From the NCBI GenBank assembly GCA_964418255.1, contig CAYQKV010000003.1:62001-126000 (forward strand): 64,000 nt of DNA. The letters are read 5' to 3'. The DNA is from CAG-1782 sp964418255. GTDB taxonomy: Bacteria > Bacillota > Clostridia > Christensenellales > DTU072. A program made the translations under genes and the position numbers. Position 1 is the first letter of the stretch, and every line of letters starts with the position of its first letter. The notes below the pieces were generated by a model. That model was not told the origin of the DNA, did no database searches, and was given only the letters and a program-made list of their open reading frames with translations. Positions 53,305 through 61,314 of this stretch are shown in pieces.

Positions 53305-54798
53305 ATGGACAGACAAGCGGGAGTATTACTAAACGTTTCTTCTATGCCGGGAAAGTACGGTATAGGAGGTTTTTCTTGCAACGCGGAGTATTTTCTCAAC
53401 GAATTCGCGGGAATGGGGTTCAAAATATGGCAGACTTTGCCTATTACTTCCCTCGGGTACGGGAACTCTCCTTATAGCGGAATTTCTTCGTACGCGGGGA
53501 ATTTTCTCTATATCGACCCCGAACGCCTCGACGGGCTGGTTACGAAAGAAGAGCTTGCGGCGGCGGAATATAAAGGCGGGGTGTACCTTACCGATTACGC
53601 CTACGCTTACGAAACGAAAGGGCGGTTTTTGCGCATAGCTTACAAACGGGCGAGCGACGAGCTCAAAGAAAAAGTAAAACTTTTCGCCGAAGAAAATAAA
53701 GACTGGCTGTACGACTACGCCGCGTTTATGACGATTAAAAACGTTAACGGCGGCAAATGTTGGACGGAATGGGGTGAATATACCCGTTATTCGGAGAAAA
53801 AAGTTAAAAAAATCTTTGCAGAATATCCGGAAGAAACAGGGTACTATCTTTTCGAGCAGTACTGGTTTTTCACGCAGTGGAAAAAGATTAGGGAACACGC
53901 TTCTTCCCTCGGGATAAAGATTTTCGGAGATTTGCCGATATACGTTTGTTACGACAGCGTCGACGTATGGTCGCATACCGAAGAATTCAGACTCGGGAAA
54001 GACTATAAACCCGTAGAGGTTGCGGGCGTTCCTCCCGACTATTTTGCGGAGAACGGACAGCTTTGGGGAAACCCTCTGTACGACTACGACGAAATGGCGA
54101 AAAACGGCTACAAATGGTGGACGGACAGGATAAAGCATATGCAAAAACTGTACGATATTCTCCGTATAGACCATTTCAGAGGATTATATGAGTACTGGGC
54201 GGTGCCCGCGGAAGCGGAGACCGCGAAAGAAGGTAAATGGAGAAAAGGACCTAAGAAGGCGTTGTTCGACGCAATAAAAAAAGAAGTCCCGAATATCGAA
54301 ATCGTGGCGGAAGACCTCGGGATAATCGACGAAAACGTGGAAAAATTCCTCGAAGAAACGGGTTTTTACGGTATGCGGGTAATGCAGTTCGGTTTCGACG
54401 GGGACAGAAAAAACAAACACCTGCCGCATAACTACGACAAAAACTGCGTTGCATACACCGCTACGCACGACAACGACACCACGCTCGGGTGGTTGCTTTC
54501 TCTCGGCGGCGGAACGCTGTCGTACGCGCTTAACTACGTCGACTGCGACGCGTCCTACGGCTGGGCGGACGGCGCGGGAAAATGCCGCGCGACGAGGGCG
54601 TTTATACGCGCGGTTATGGCAAGCACCGCGGACGTCGCCATCGTGCCTATGCAGGACCTTTGCGGATACGGAAGCGACACGAGAATGAACACCCCGGGGC
54701 AGGCGGAAGGGTGCTGGACGTACAGAACCAACTATTCGGCAATCAACGGAGTGGACCACGCGTTTATCCGCAATCTGATAACTACTTACGGAAGATAG
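53305..54798 (+). CDS. malQ: 4-alpha-glucanotransferase (amylomaltase)
   Basis: 497 residues, GH77. It moves maltosyl units between glucans. SLGYGNSPYSGISSYAGN near 50-67, DLPIYVCYDSVDVWSH near 212, and the nucleophile region LRIDHFRGLYEYW near 290-302 are present. The acid-base IVAEDLGIIDENV near 332 and the AYTATHDNDTTLGWL stabiliser near 390 follow. GGAG at 6 bp gives the start. It suggests intracellular glycogen or maltodextrin use; no neighbouring phosphorylase is present. Confidence 0.96.
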   Translation: MDRQAGVLLNVSSMPGKYGIGGFSCNAEYFLNEFAGMGFKIWQTLPITSLGYGNSPYSGISSYAGNFLYIDPERLDGLVTKEELAAAEYKGGVYLTDYAYAYETKGRFLRIAYKRASDELKEKVKLFAEENKDWLYDYAAFMTIKNVNGGKCWTEWGEYTRYSEKKVKKIFAEYPEETGYYLFEQYWFFTQWKKIREHASSLGIKIFGDLPIYVCYDSVDVWSHTEEFRLGKDYKPVEVAGVPPDYFAENGQLWGNPLYDYDEMAKNGYKWWTDRIKHMQKLYDILRIDHFRGLYEYWAVPAEAETAKEGKWRKGPKKALFDAIKKEVPNIEIVAEDLGIIDENVEKFLEETGFYGMRVMQFGFDGDRKNKHLPHNYDKNCVAYTATHDNDTTLGWLLSLGGGTLSYALNYVDCDASYGWADGAGKCRATRAFIRAVMASTADVAIVPMQDLCGYGSDTRMNTPGQAEGCWTYRTNYSAINGVDHAFIRNLITTYGR

Positions 54799-54804
54799 GC
54801 AAAA

Positions 54805-55431
54805 ATGGGGAAGATAAATTACGACGCGCTGATGATTAGGGAAGGGGAGAAAGCAAACGGCGAAAAGAAACTCCTTATGCACGCGTGTTGCGCGCCGTGT
54901 TCGAGTTACTGTTTCGAAGAAACGAGTAAGTTTTTCGACGTTACGCTCTATTTTTACAATCCCAATATGGATACCGCCGAAGAATACGAAAAGAGAAGGG
55001 AAGAACTGAAAAAACTTGCGGGCGAGTTTTTCCCGAATGGCAAAAAAGCGGCGACGGCGACGGAAGAATACGAACCGAAAGAGTTCTACGAACGGGTAAA
55101 AGGGTATGAAAACGAACCCGAGGGCGGAGCGAGGTGCGAAAAGTGTTTCGAGCTGAGACTGGAAAAGACCGCCGCGTACGCAAAAGAACACGGGTTCGAT
55201 TATTTCACGACGACGCTTACCGTTTCCCCGCATAAAAATGCGGAAAAAATAAACGCGATAGGGGAGAAAATCGGACAAAAGTACGGCGTAAAGTACCTGT
55301 ATTCCGATTTCAAAAAAAGAGACGGGTTCAAGCGGAGCACGGCTTTAAGCGAAGAGTTCGGGTTGTATCGGCAGAATTACTGCGGTTGCGTATTTTCGAA
55401 ACGGACGGAAGAGATATTAAAAAAATCGTAA
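54805..55431 (+). CDS. queH: Epoxyqueuosine reductase QueH
   Basis: 208 residues. QueH reduces epoxyqueuosine to queuosine in tRNA and uses an iron-sulfur cluster. The CC..C motifs are visible: HACCAPCSSYC near 26-36, GARCEKCFELRLEKTAAYA near 110-128 and YCGC near 195. It starts 6 bp after the malQ stop. The genome also encodes a short QueG-like protein at 35.4 kb. Confidence 0.93.
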   Translation: MGKINYDALMIREGEKANGEKKLLMHACCAPCSSYCFEETSKFFDVTLYFYNPNMDTAEEYEKRREELKKLAGEFFPNGKKAATATEEYEPKEFYERVKGYENEPEGGARCEKCFELRLEKTAAYAKEHGFDYFTTTLTVSPHKNAEKINAIGEKIGQKYGVKYLYSDFKKRDGFKRSTALSEEFGLYRQNYCGCVFSKRTEEILKKS

Positions 55432-55522
55432 AAATCGCTAAAATATGCTTAAATTAAAATTTTTTTAAGTCTTATAAAATATGATAATAGCATCTGACAG
55501 TAGCGATAGAGGTATGCGTGAT

Positions 55523-57016
55523 ATGAAAAAAAGTTTAGCGTTGATATGCGCCGTTTGTTTTGCGGTCGCCTGTATGTTCGTTATGACGGCTTGTTCCGAA
55601 GAGGTCGGAGGCGAGTCGGCTTACGAACTTGCCGTTAAAAACGGTTTCGAGGGCACGGAAACCGAATGGCTGGAAAGCCTGCGCGGCACGGACGGAGTGG
55701 ACGGACAGAACGGGCAGGACGGACTCAACGGACTTAACGGAAGCGACGGAAAGGACAACGTTCTTACGATAGACGACTATTACGAGGCGGCAAAAGAAGA
55801 GGGGTATGAAGGCACGAAGCTCGATTTCATAAAGGAAGTCGCGGGAGGCGCGGTTCAGACCGATAACAAACTCACGGTGTCGAAGAACCTCTTTTCTTCG
55901 GTAAGCATAGTTTGCGGTTTCGATTATACGTATACCACGATTACCGGCAAAACGGAGACGACGACGGTTACCAGCGGCGGAAGCGGAGTTATTTACAAAC
56001 TCGATAAGATTGCGGGAAGCGCGTACATAATAACGAATTACCACGTCGTATATAACGCGGACAGCGACGGGGACAGCAAAATCAGCGAGGAAATTTACGT
56101 ATATCTTTACGGCGGAGAGACCGCGGAACAGGCGATAAGCGCGACTTTCGTCGGCGGCGCGATGACGTACGATATAGCTCTTCTCCGCGTGGAAAACAGC
56201 GAAATACTCAAAAATTCACAGGCGGAAGAAGCGGTTTTCGCGGACAGCAACGAGATTTCCGTAGGACAGACCGCGGTGGCGATAGGAAACGCGAGAGGCT
56301 CGGGAATTTCGGTTACGAGCGGCATAGTGAGCGTGGACAGCGAAAGATTGACTATGACGGCTGCGGACGACGTGACGAGCGTGGAATTCCGCGTAATTCG
56401 CGTGGACTGCGCTGTCAATAAAGGAAACAGCGGCGGCGGGTTGTTCGACGCGGACGGAAAGCTCATAGGAATAGTGAATGCGAAAATAATCACGACCGAC
56501 GTGGAAAACATAGCGTATGCAATTCCGTCCAACGTGGTGAAATACGTCGCGCAAAACGTTGTGGAAGGGTTGGAGAGCGGAAACGGCGGAACGGTGAACA
56601 AATGTCTGCTCGGCGTTACCGTAATATCGAGAGATTCCAAAGCCGTATACGACGAGGATAGATGCGCGACGAAGATAGTGGAAAGCGTAACCGTGTACGA
56701 AGTTTACGACGAAGGAACGGGCGAAGATACGAGGATAAAAGAAGGCGCGGCGGTATACGGGCATCTTCAAAACGGAGACGTAATAAAGAGCGTTAAAATC
56801 GACCGCGGCGGCGACGGAGAAATCGACGGAGAATACGAAATAACCCGTTCGTTTATTCTCGTGGACCTTATGCTTACCGTGAGAGAGGGAGACAAAATAG
56901 CGTTCGTGATAGACAGAACGGAAGAAAGGGAAACGGACGGTGTGACGACGAGCGTCACGGAAGAAAAGGAATTCGAAATCACTATGACGGAGAATTGCGT
57001 GCAAACGGTAAGATAA
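55523..57016 (+). CDS. HtrA/DegP-like serine protease, lipoprotein
   Basis: 497 residues from MKKSLALICAVC, the second of three close in-frame ATGs. The signal peptide ends VMTAC, a lipobox, so it is anchored outside the membrane. A NGFEGTETEWLESL segment and a GXX collagen-like run (DGQNGQDGLNGLNGSDGK) precede the protease. The catalytic triad is readable: His174 in TNYHVV, Asp217 in YDIALL, Ser303 in GNSGGG. A PDZ-like C-terminal part covers about 370-490. HtrA proteins degrade misfolded envelope proteins. rsmG starts at the base after its stop codon. Confidence 0.87.
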   Translation: MKKSLALICAVCFAVACMFVMTACSEEVGGESAYELAVKNGFEGTETEWLESLRGTDGVDGQNGQDGLNGLNGSDGKDNVLTIDDYYEAAKEEGYEGTKLDFIKEVAGGAVQTDNKLTVSKNLFSSVSIVCGFDYTYTTITGKTETTTVTSGGSGVIYKLDKIAGSAYIITNYHVVYNADSDGDSKISEEIYVYLYGGETAEQAISATFVGGAMTYDIALLRVENSEILKNSQAEEAVFADSNEISVGQTAVAIGNARGSGISVTSGIVSVDSERLTMTAADDVTSVEFRVIRVDCAVNKGNSGGGLFDADGKLIGIVNAKIITTDVENIAYAIPSNVVKYVAQNVVEGLESGNGGTVNKCLLGVTVISRDSKAVYDEDRCATKIVESVTVYEVYDEGTGEDTRIKEGAAVYGHLQNGDVIKSVKIDRGGDGEIDGEYEITRSFILVDLMLTVREGDKIAFVIDRTEERETDGVTTSVTEEKEFEITMTENCVQTVR

Positions 57017-57703
57017 ATGAAAGATATTCTTGAAAGAAACGGGATATTTTTGAGCGATAGCGCGGTGGAAAAACTGGAAGTTTTTCGCCGCATTTTGCTT
57101 GATTATAACGAAAAATTCAATTTAACCGCAATAACGGATGAAAAAGAAATCGCGGTTAAACATTTTGCAGACAGCATAAAAGGCTTGAAATTTCTTCCCG
57201 GAAAGGGAAAGATAATCGACCTCGGGAGCGGCGCGGGGTTTCCCAGCGTGCCTCTTATTATCGCGGGCGAAAACGAAGAAAGAGAGTTTGTTCTTCTCGA
57301 CAGTCTTAAAAAGCGAGTTGATTACCTTAACGACGTTATAAGGGAACTCAAACTTCCGAAAGCGGTTGCGGTTCACGAAAGAGCGGAAGACGAGGGAAAA
57401 AAGAGCAGAGGAAAGTACGACTGCGTAGTAGCGAGAGCGGTCGCGCCCCTTAACGTGCTATTAGAGTACGCAATGCCCGTTCTAAAAGTCGGGGGAACGC
57501 TCGTTGCCTACAAAGGACAGGCGGAAGAAGAGATTGAAAAAGCGCAAAACGCATTGAAAATTCTCCGAGCTAAGATAAAAACCGTGGAGAAATACGAGCT
57601 TGACGGAGAGTATAAAAGAAGTTTCGTTATCGTGGAAAAAGTCGGAGAAACGCCTGTGAAATATCCGAGAGGGCAGAATAAGCCGAGAAGTCAACCGCTG
57701 TGA
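57017..57703 (+). CDS. rsmG: 16S rRNA (guanine527-N7)-methyltransferase RsmG
   Basis: 228 residues. IDLGSGAGFPSVPL near 68-81 is the SAM-binding glycine loop, FNLTAITDEKEIAVKHFADS near 35 the N-terminal signature, and VVARAVAPLNVLLEY near 135 follows. RsmG makes m7G527 in 16S rRNA, linked to streptomycin sensitivity. It normally follows mnmG in the mnmE-mnmG-rsmG-parA-parB group near oriC. Here it follows a protease gene, and a copy of element A begins 6 bp after its stop. Confidence 0.95.
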   Translation: MKDILERNGIFLSDSAVEKLEVFRRILLDYNEKFNLTAITDEKEIAVKHFADSIKGLKFLPGKGKIIDLGSGAGFPSVPLIIAGENEEREFVLLDSLKKRVDYLNDVIRELKLPKAVAVHERAEDEGKKSRGKYDCVVARAVAPLNVLLEYAMPVLKVGGTLVAYKGQAEEEIEKAQNALKILRAKIKTVEKYELDGEYKRSFVIVEKVGETPVKYPRGQNKPRSQPL

Positions 57704-57708
57704 GCTCT

Positions 57709-57910
57709 TCCGACCAAACGTTATGCGGAAAATCGCTCGCGGTAGGCGTAAAGCCGACACGCGGACGATTTTTTTATCCGCATAAGTCGGACTTCTAAGG
57801 AAGCAAAATGACGCATTTTGCTTAACATTATAATTCGCGGGGATTTTCCCCTGCTCGACCCCTATAAGGGCAAAAAGTGAAAAATGTATTTTCCACTTTT
57901 TGGATTTAAT
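57709..57910 (+). repeat. Multi-hairpin repeat element A, copy 10
   Basis: Starts TCCGACCAAACGTTATGCGG just after rsmG, with the H1-H2-H4 order of copy 5 at 16.3 kb; H2 is AAGCAAAATG/CATTTTGCTT. The first 32 bp after the initial T (57710-57741) recur, perfectly inverted, at 58092-58123. Confidence 0.9.
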
Positions 57911-57993
57911 TTATTCCTTTTTCTTTTCCTTATCATTTAAGTTTACGCTCAATGTATAGGAAAGATTAAAAACATAAATAAGGAAAGTTTTTG

Positions 57994-58150
57994 TAAAGAG
58001 GGAGCGCGAGGGAGAAGAAACTTTTTGCCTAAAAAGGTTTTCTCCCTCGCATACTCTTTAATAAAATTTTTGCTTTTTGTAAAGGGAAGAGCGCGAGCGA
58101 TTTTCCGCATAACGTTTGGTCGGGTGTAAAAAAAGGTTTTCTCTCTCGCA
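57994..58150 (+). repeat. Element B pair, second copy, with an inverted element A end inserted in its second hairpin
   Basis: Unit 1 (57994-58059) is the same as at 16631-16695. Unit 2 (about 58085-58150) is split: its arms are interrupted at 58096-58122 by the inverted H1 left end. No gene lies between 57704 and 58213. Confidence 0.8.
58092..58123 (-). repeat. 32-bp perfect inverted copy of the element A left end (copy 11, head only)
   Basis: On the minus strand it reads CCGACCAAACGTTATGCGG and continues to CTCGCG, identical over 32 bp to 57710-57741. The pair brackets a 414-bp unit. Confidence 0.85.
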
Positions 58151-58157
58151 GTTCTTA

Positions 58158-58186
58158 TTTACAAATTTATAAATTTGTGATAGAAT
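58158..58186 (+). promoter_or_regulatory. parB promoter overlapping an 18-bp palindrome
   Basis: TTTACA (58158-58163), a 17-bp spacer, TAGAAT (58181-58186). ACAAATTTATAAATTTGT (58161-58178), a perfect palindrome, covers the end of the -35 box and most of the spacer, so it could be an operator. Confidence 0.65.
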
Positions 58187-58213
58187 TAAAAAAAACCGTC
58201 AGGAGAGATTTTT

Positions 58214-59089
58214 ATGGCAAAACCCGTGAAAAGAGGATTGAACGCTTTACTTGCAAACATTGAGGATTTGACGCCGGACGTTAAGACCGAGGACAAAGTT
58301 TACAGCGTTGCGCTTGAAAAGCTCATACCAAACCCCGACCAACCGAGAAAGAGTTTTAACGAAGAAAGCCTTATCGAGCTTGCGGGTTCGATACGCAATC
58401 ACGGAATAATTCAACCGCTTGTGGTAAAACGCGCGGGAGACGATTACGTTATTATCGCGGGGGAAAGAAGATACCGCGCCGCGAAAATGGCGGGGCTTAC
58501 CGAAGTGCCCGTCATTATCAAGGAATACGACGAGGGAAAGACGCGGGAAATCAGCCTTATCGAAAATCTTCAACGTGAAGATTTGAATGCGATGGAAGAA
58601 AGCGAGGCTATAAGAGAACTTATGGTTTCTTACGGGCTAACACAGGAAGAAGTCGCGGCAAAACTCGGCAAAGCGCGTCCGAGCATAGCCAACACGCTCA
58701 GATTGCTTAATCTGACGAGCGAAGTTAAAGAGTTCGTAAGAAGAGATAAGTTGAGCGCGGGGCACGCGCGCGCGTTGCTTGCGATAACCAAGCCGTCAGA
58801 CCAGGTAGAAATGGCGAGAAAAGTCATTCTCGAAGGGTGGAGCGTGAGAGAAACGGAAAAACAGGTAAAATATTATCTTAAACCCGAAACGCGCCCGACG
58901 AAAATCACCGAAAAAGTCAGAGAAAAAATGTCTGTGGAAATGAGAAGTTTCGTGGACGATATGACGAGAGTTTTCTCTACCAAAGTACGCCTTATGGGCA
59001 ACGAACAGAAAGGAAGAATTTCCATAGATTATTACAGCAACGACGATTTGCAGAGAATTTACGAAATTATCGAGACTTTGAAAAAGTAG
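58214..59089 (+). CDS. parB: Chromosome partitioning protein ParB
   Basis: 291 residues. ParB binds parS sites and spreads using CTP. NPDQPRKSF near 37, the CTP-binding GERRYRAA near 85-92, and the helix-turn-helix LTQEEVAAKLGKARPSIANTL near 142-162 are present, with a dimerisation C-terminus. AGGAGAG precedes the ATG. parA (soj) is normally directly upstream; here there is no parA, only repeats and the promoter. It reads in the same direction as rsmG. Confidence 0.95.
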   Translation: MAKPVKRGLNALLANIEDLTPDVKTEDKVYSVALEKLIPNPDQPRKSFNEESLIELAGSIRNHGIIQPLVVKRAGDDYVIIAGERRYRAAKMAGLTEVPVIIKEYDEGKTREISLIENLQREDLNAMEESEAIRELMVSYGLTQEEVAAKLGKARPSIANTLRLLNLTSEVKEFVRRDKLSAGHARALLAITKPSDQVEMARKVILEGWSVRETEKQVKYYLKPETRPTKITEKVREKMSVEMRSFVDDMTRVFSTKVRLMGNEQKGRISIDYYSNDDLQRIYEIIETLKK

Positions 59090-59121
59090 AAACTCTTATT
59101 AAAAACAGTCTCTTATATTAT

Positions 59122-59150
59122 TTGTTTTATACAAATACTCGGTATATAAT
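59122..59150 (+). promoter_or_regulatory. Possible promoter of the restriction endonuclease leader
   Basis: TTGTTT (59122-59127), a 17-bp spacer, TATAAT (59145-59150). The start codon lies about 150 nt downstream. Confidence 0.55.
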
Positions 59151-59156
59151 TAAATT

Positions 59157-59306
59157 GTGGCTCGCAGTATACGGTCACTCACAAAAAGAACGGACTTAGA
59201 AGAAGTCTGCTAAACCAGCGTTTTGAGCAAAAGCAAAAGGAACGTAGAGGAACGAAACCATATTATTAATTCGGTATGGTCGAACCACTCTTGAGAGGTG
59301 TTACTT
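59157..59306 (+). other. AT-rich noncoding leader with short hairpins before the restriction gene
   Basis: About 150 bp with no ORF. It contains GACTT/AAGTC (around 59196-59212) and a weak hairpin, CCACTC/GAGGTG, near the ribosome site at 59286-59300. It may be a structured 5' leader of the restriction gene; nothing proves it. Confidence 0.4.
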
Positions 59307-59342
59307 ATGAATGCTTATTATGAAAAAATTAAATTTGTTTAA
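59307..59342 (+). other. 11-codon in-frame mini-ORF ending in TAA, before the restriction gene
   Basis: ATG with GAGAGG 9 bp upstream, then MNAYYEKIKFV and TAA. It is in the same frame as the following gene, so it looks like the original N-terminus cut by a nonsense codon, or a regulatory upstream ORF. Confidence 0.55.
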
Positions 59343-59348
59343 ACCAAA

Positions 59349-59996
59349 GTGGTATCATATCTAAATGAAATTTTTAAGGTGTATGGAAATGAATTACTCT
59401 TAAGATTGGAAGAGTACAATCTTTTGCAAAATAAATATAATTGTATAGAATCTTCAACGGCGACAGGATTTATTATGGAAGAATTTATCGTATCGAAACT
59501 TGAAAAATATACTCAAACCCATAATAATATTGACGATATTCGTATTGAAAGGATTGCTAATCACGGAACACAAACAACAAGTTACGATTGTTGTGTAAAC
59601 TATAAAGATGTTTTCTTTATGATTAATGTGAAAGTTGATAAAGGGAACAACAATGCAGTATCGGCAATAAATATTTTACATAACGACTATGTTTGTAAAA
59701 ATCCCGAACAAGAAAAATCTTTTCTTGTATTAAAAACCAAATATACTTTTGGAGAAGCAAAAGAAACAAGAGAACGTAAAATTCTCATACGAGGTTTAAG
59801 CATTTATGCATTGGAAGAAATCGATTTTACAATCGGACATAAACAAGACCATAGAAATTGGTCGCAAGAGTTCAAACCAGCTTCCGGGCGTTTGCAAATA
59901 TCAAAAAAGTTTAGAGAACTTAATGCTCTTAGAGAAGAGGATATATCTTATAATAAGACCAAACAATTTATAAATAAAATTTATGATGCACAATAA
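59349..59996 (+). CDS. Type II restriction endonuclease-like protein (partner of the cytosine methyltransferase)
   Basis: 215 residues from a GTG in the same frame as the mini-ORF 6 bp earlier. The body is AT-rich unlike its neighbours. YDCCVNYKDVFFMINVKVDKGN near 77-98 looks like a PD-(D/E)XK nuclease core (D, then a strand ending in V-K); the acidic residue of the ExK pair is replaced here by Asn, so assignment rests on weak evidence plus context. The convergent gene is a cytosine-C5 methyltransferase. Translation would need reinitiation or a weak GTG; the ATG with a good ribosome site is cut off by the TAA. It may be inactive. Confidence 0.6.
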   Translation: MVSYLNEIFKVYGNELLLRLEEYNLLQNKYNCIESSTATGFIMEEFIVSKLEKYTQTHNNIDDIRIERIANHGTQTTSYDCCVNYKDVFFMINVKVDKGNNNAVSAINILHNDYVCKNPEQEKSFLVLKTKYTFGEAKETRERKILIRGLSIYALEEIDFTIGHKQDHRNWSQEFKPASGRLQISKKFRELNALREEDISYNKTKQFINKIYDAQ

Positions 59997-60024
59997 AAAT
60001 TAAAGCACCGAGCAAATCAGCCTT

Positions 60025-61290
60025 TTATTTATTTTTATCTAAATTTTTCATTACTGCAATACCTATTGCTTTGCCGAGCAAAGGAGGAACGGCATTTCCG
60101 ATTTGAATAAGTTGGTCTTTTTTTGCACCTTTGAAAATAAATGTATCGGGAAATGATTGTAAAGACGCTAATTCTCTCGGCGTCAATACTCTTGGTAGTA
60201 GTGGGTGTAAGTTCACACCGCCGTGATTTTCTTTAACGGTGCAAGACGGTTTATCCCAAGGGGATTTTTTCCAAGCGTCTGAATAATTTCCAAAAAGGCT
60301 TTTACCTTCGGGTACTTCCATTATTCTTTGTTGCATTTCCTTGCTATGCTTGGTAAATATATGGTTGAAGTGTTTATCTTCGGGTAAATTTAAGAAACGT
60401 TTTATACCTTCGCCTAAAGTCATATAGCTGTCGCTTGTTAATAAAGGTTTTGGGTGGTAATTTTTCGCGCCAATGCGGTTTCCTATGAATATGACACGTT
60501 TTCTAATTTGAGGGACATAATAATCAGCGCTATTTAGCACAGCTACACTCATTTCATAACCTGCTTCTTTGTAATCCTGTAAAATTTTTGTTTCTACTTT
60601 TCCGTTGAGCATAGTACGTAACCCCTCTACGTTTTCGCATACAACAAAGTCAGGTTGTAGTTTTTTTACAATTTCAAGCATTTCCAGGTATAAACTATTT
60701 CTCGGGTCATCAATAACTCGATTCCCCGCCATACTAAAACCTTGGCAAGGGAAACCGCCGACAATTAAATGTATGTGCTTATCTTTTACCGATTCATATA
60801 ATTCTTCTTTTACTTCTCGAAGCCGAATATCTCTCGTTTTAACATTTTTATCAAAGCCTTTTTTTTCTGAAAAATTATATTTATATGTTTGGACAGCGCA
60901 ATCTAAAATTTCAACGGAACCGACGGGCGTAAATCCGGCCATAGCTAAGCCGCAGCTTAACCCGCCTGCACCTGAAAATAAGTCTATAAAATTATATCCG
61001 TTTCTATAAGTAATATCGTTCCAACCGTCATAAAGCCATTTGTCCGATATATCAATCCAATTTACATTGTCGCCGTGTCCATAGTTTTTTGTTTCCGCAA
61101 CATCAAAAATAGAGTGGAATTCCAAACAATTCCCTTTTGTTAACCAAGTTTGCAAATTACTATCGGCGATAAAATATCTGTTTTGACGTTTTTCCGAAAG
61201 CAAATTTCCGCAAGCAATATGTCTGCGTACTGTTTTAACGCTAACATTTGCAATTTTTGACACTTCTTCAATAGTATAAAATTTTTCCAT
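60025..61290 (-). CDS. DNA (cytosine-5)-methyltransferase with N-terminal helix-turn-helix domain
   Basis: 421 residues. A MerR/excisionase-like HTH module covers about 1-55 (YTIEEVSKIANVSVKTVRRHIACG, then RQNRYFIADSNLQTWL), not found in ordinary Dcm-type enzymes. The catalytic core is complete: FIDLFSGAGGLSCGL (motif I), GGFPCQGFSMAGN with Cys182 (motif IV), VVCENVEGL (motif VI), and QIGNAVPP (motif X) near the end. It makes C5-methylcytosine; target sequence is not readable. It lies opposite the nuclease-like gene and has its own consensus promoter flanked by a repeated motif. Confidence 0.94.
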   Translation of the reverse strand: MEKFYTIEEVSKIANVSVKTVRRHIACGNLLSEKRQNRYFIADSNLQTWLTKGNCLEFHSIFDVAETKNYGHGDNVNWIDISDKWLYDGWNDITYRNGYNFIDLFSGAGGLSCGLAMAGFTPVGSVEILDCAVQTYKYNFSEKKGFDKNVKTRDIRLREVKEELYESVKDKHIHLIVGGFPCQGFSMAGNRVIDDPRNSLYLEMLEIVKKLQPDFVVCENVEGLRTMLNGKVETKILQDYKEAGYEMSVAVLNSADYYVPQIRKRVIFIGNRIGAKNYHPKPLLTSDSYMTLGEGIKRFLNLPEDKHFNHIFTKHSKEMQQRIMEVPEGKSLFGNYSDAWKKSPWDKPSCTVKENHGGVNLHPLLPRVLTPRELASLQSFPDTFIFKGAKKDQLIQIGNAVPPLLGKAIGIAVMKNLDKNK

Positions 61291-61314
61291 ACAGTTTAAT
61301 TTTTTTCGAGCAAT

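Noticed and set aside
57704..59089. parS centromere site near parB
   Set aside because: I did not see a match to TGTTTCACGTGAAACA or a close variant in this region. The AT-rich palindrome at 58161 is not parS-like.
59157..59306. A tRNA or known small RNA in the leader before the nuclease gene
   Set aside because: No cloverleaf, and no motif of a named RNA family could be recognised; only short hairpins are visible.
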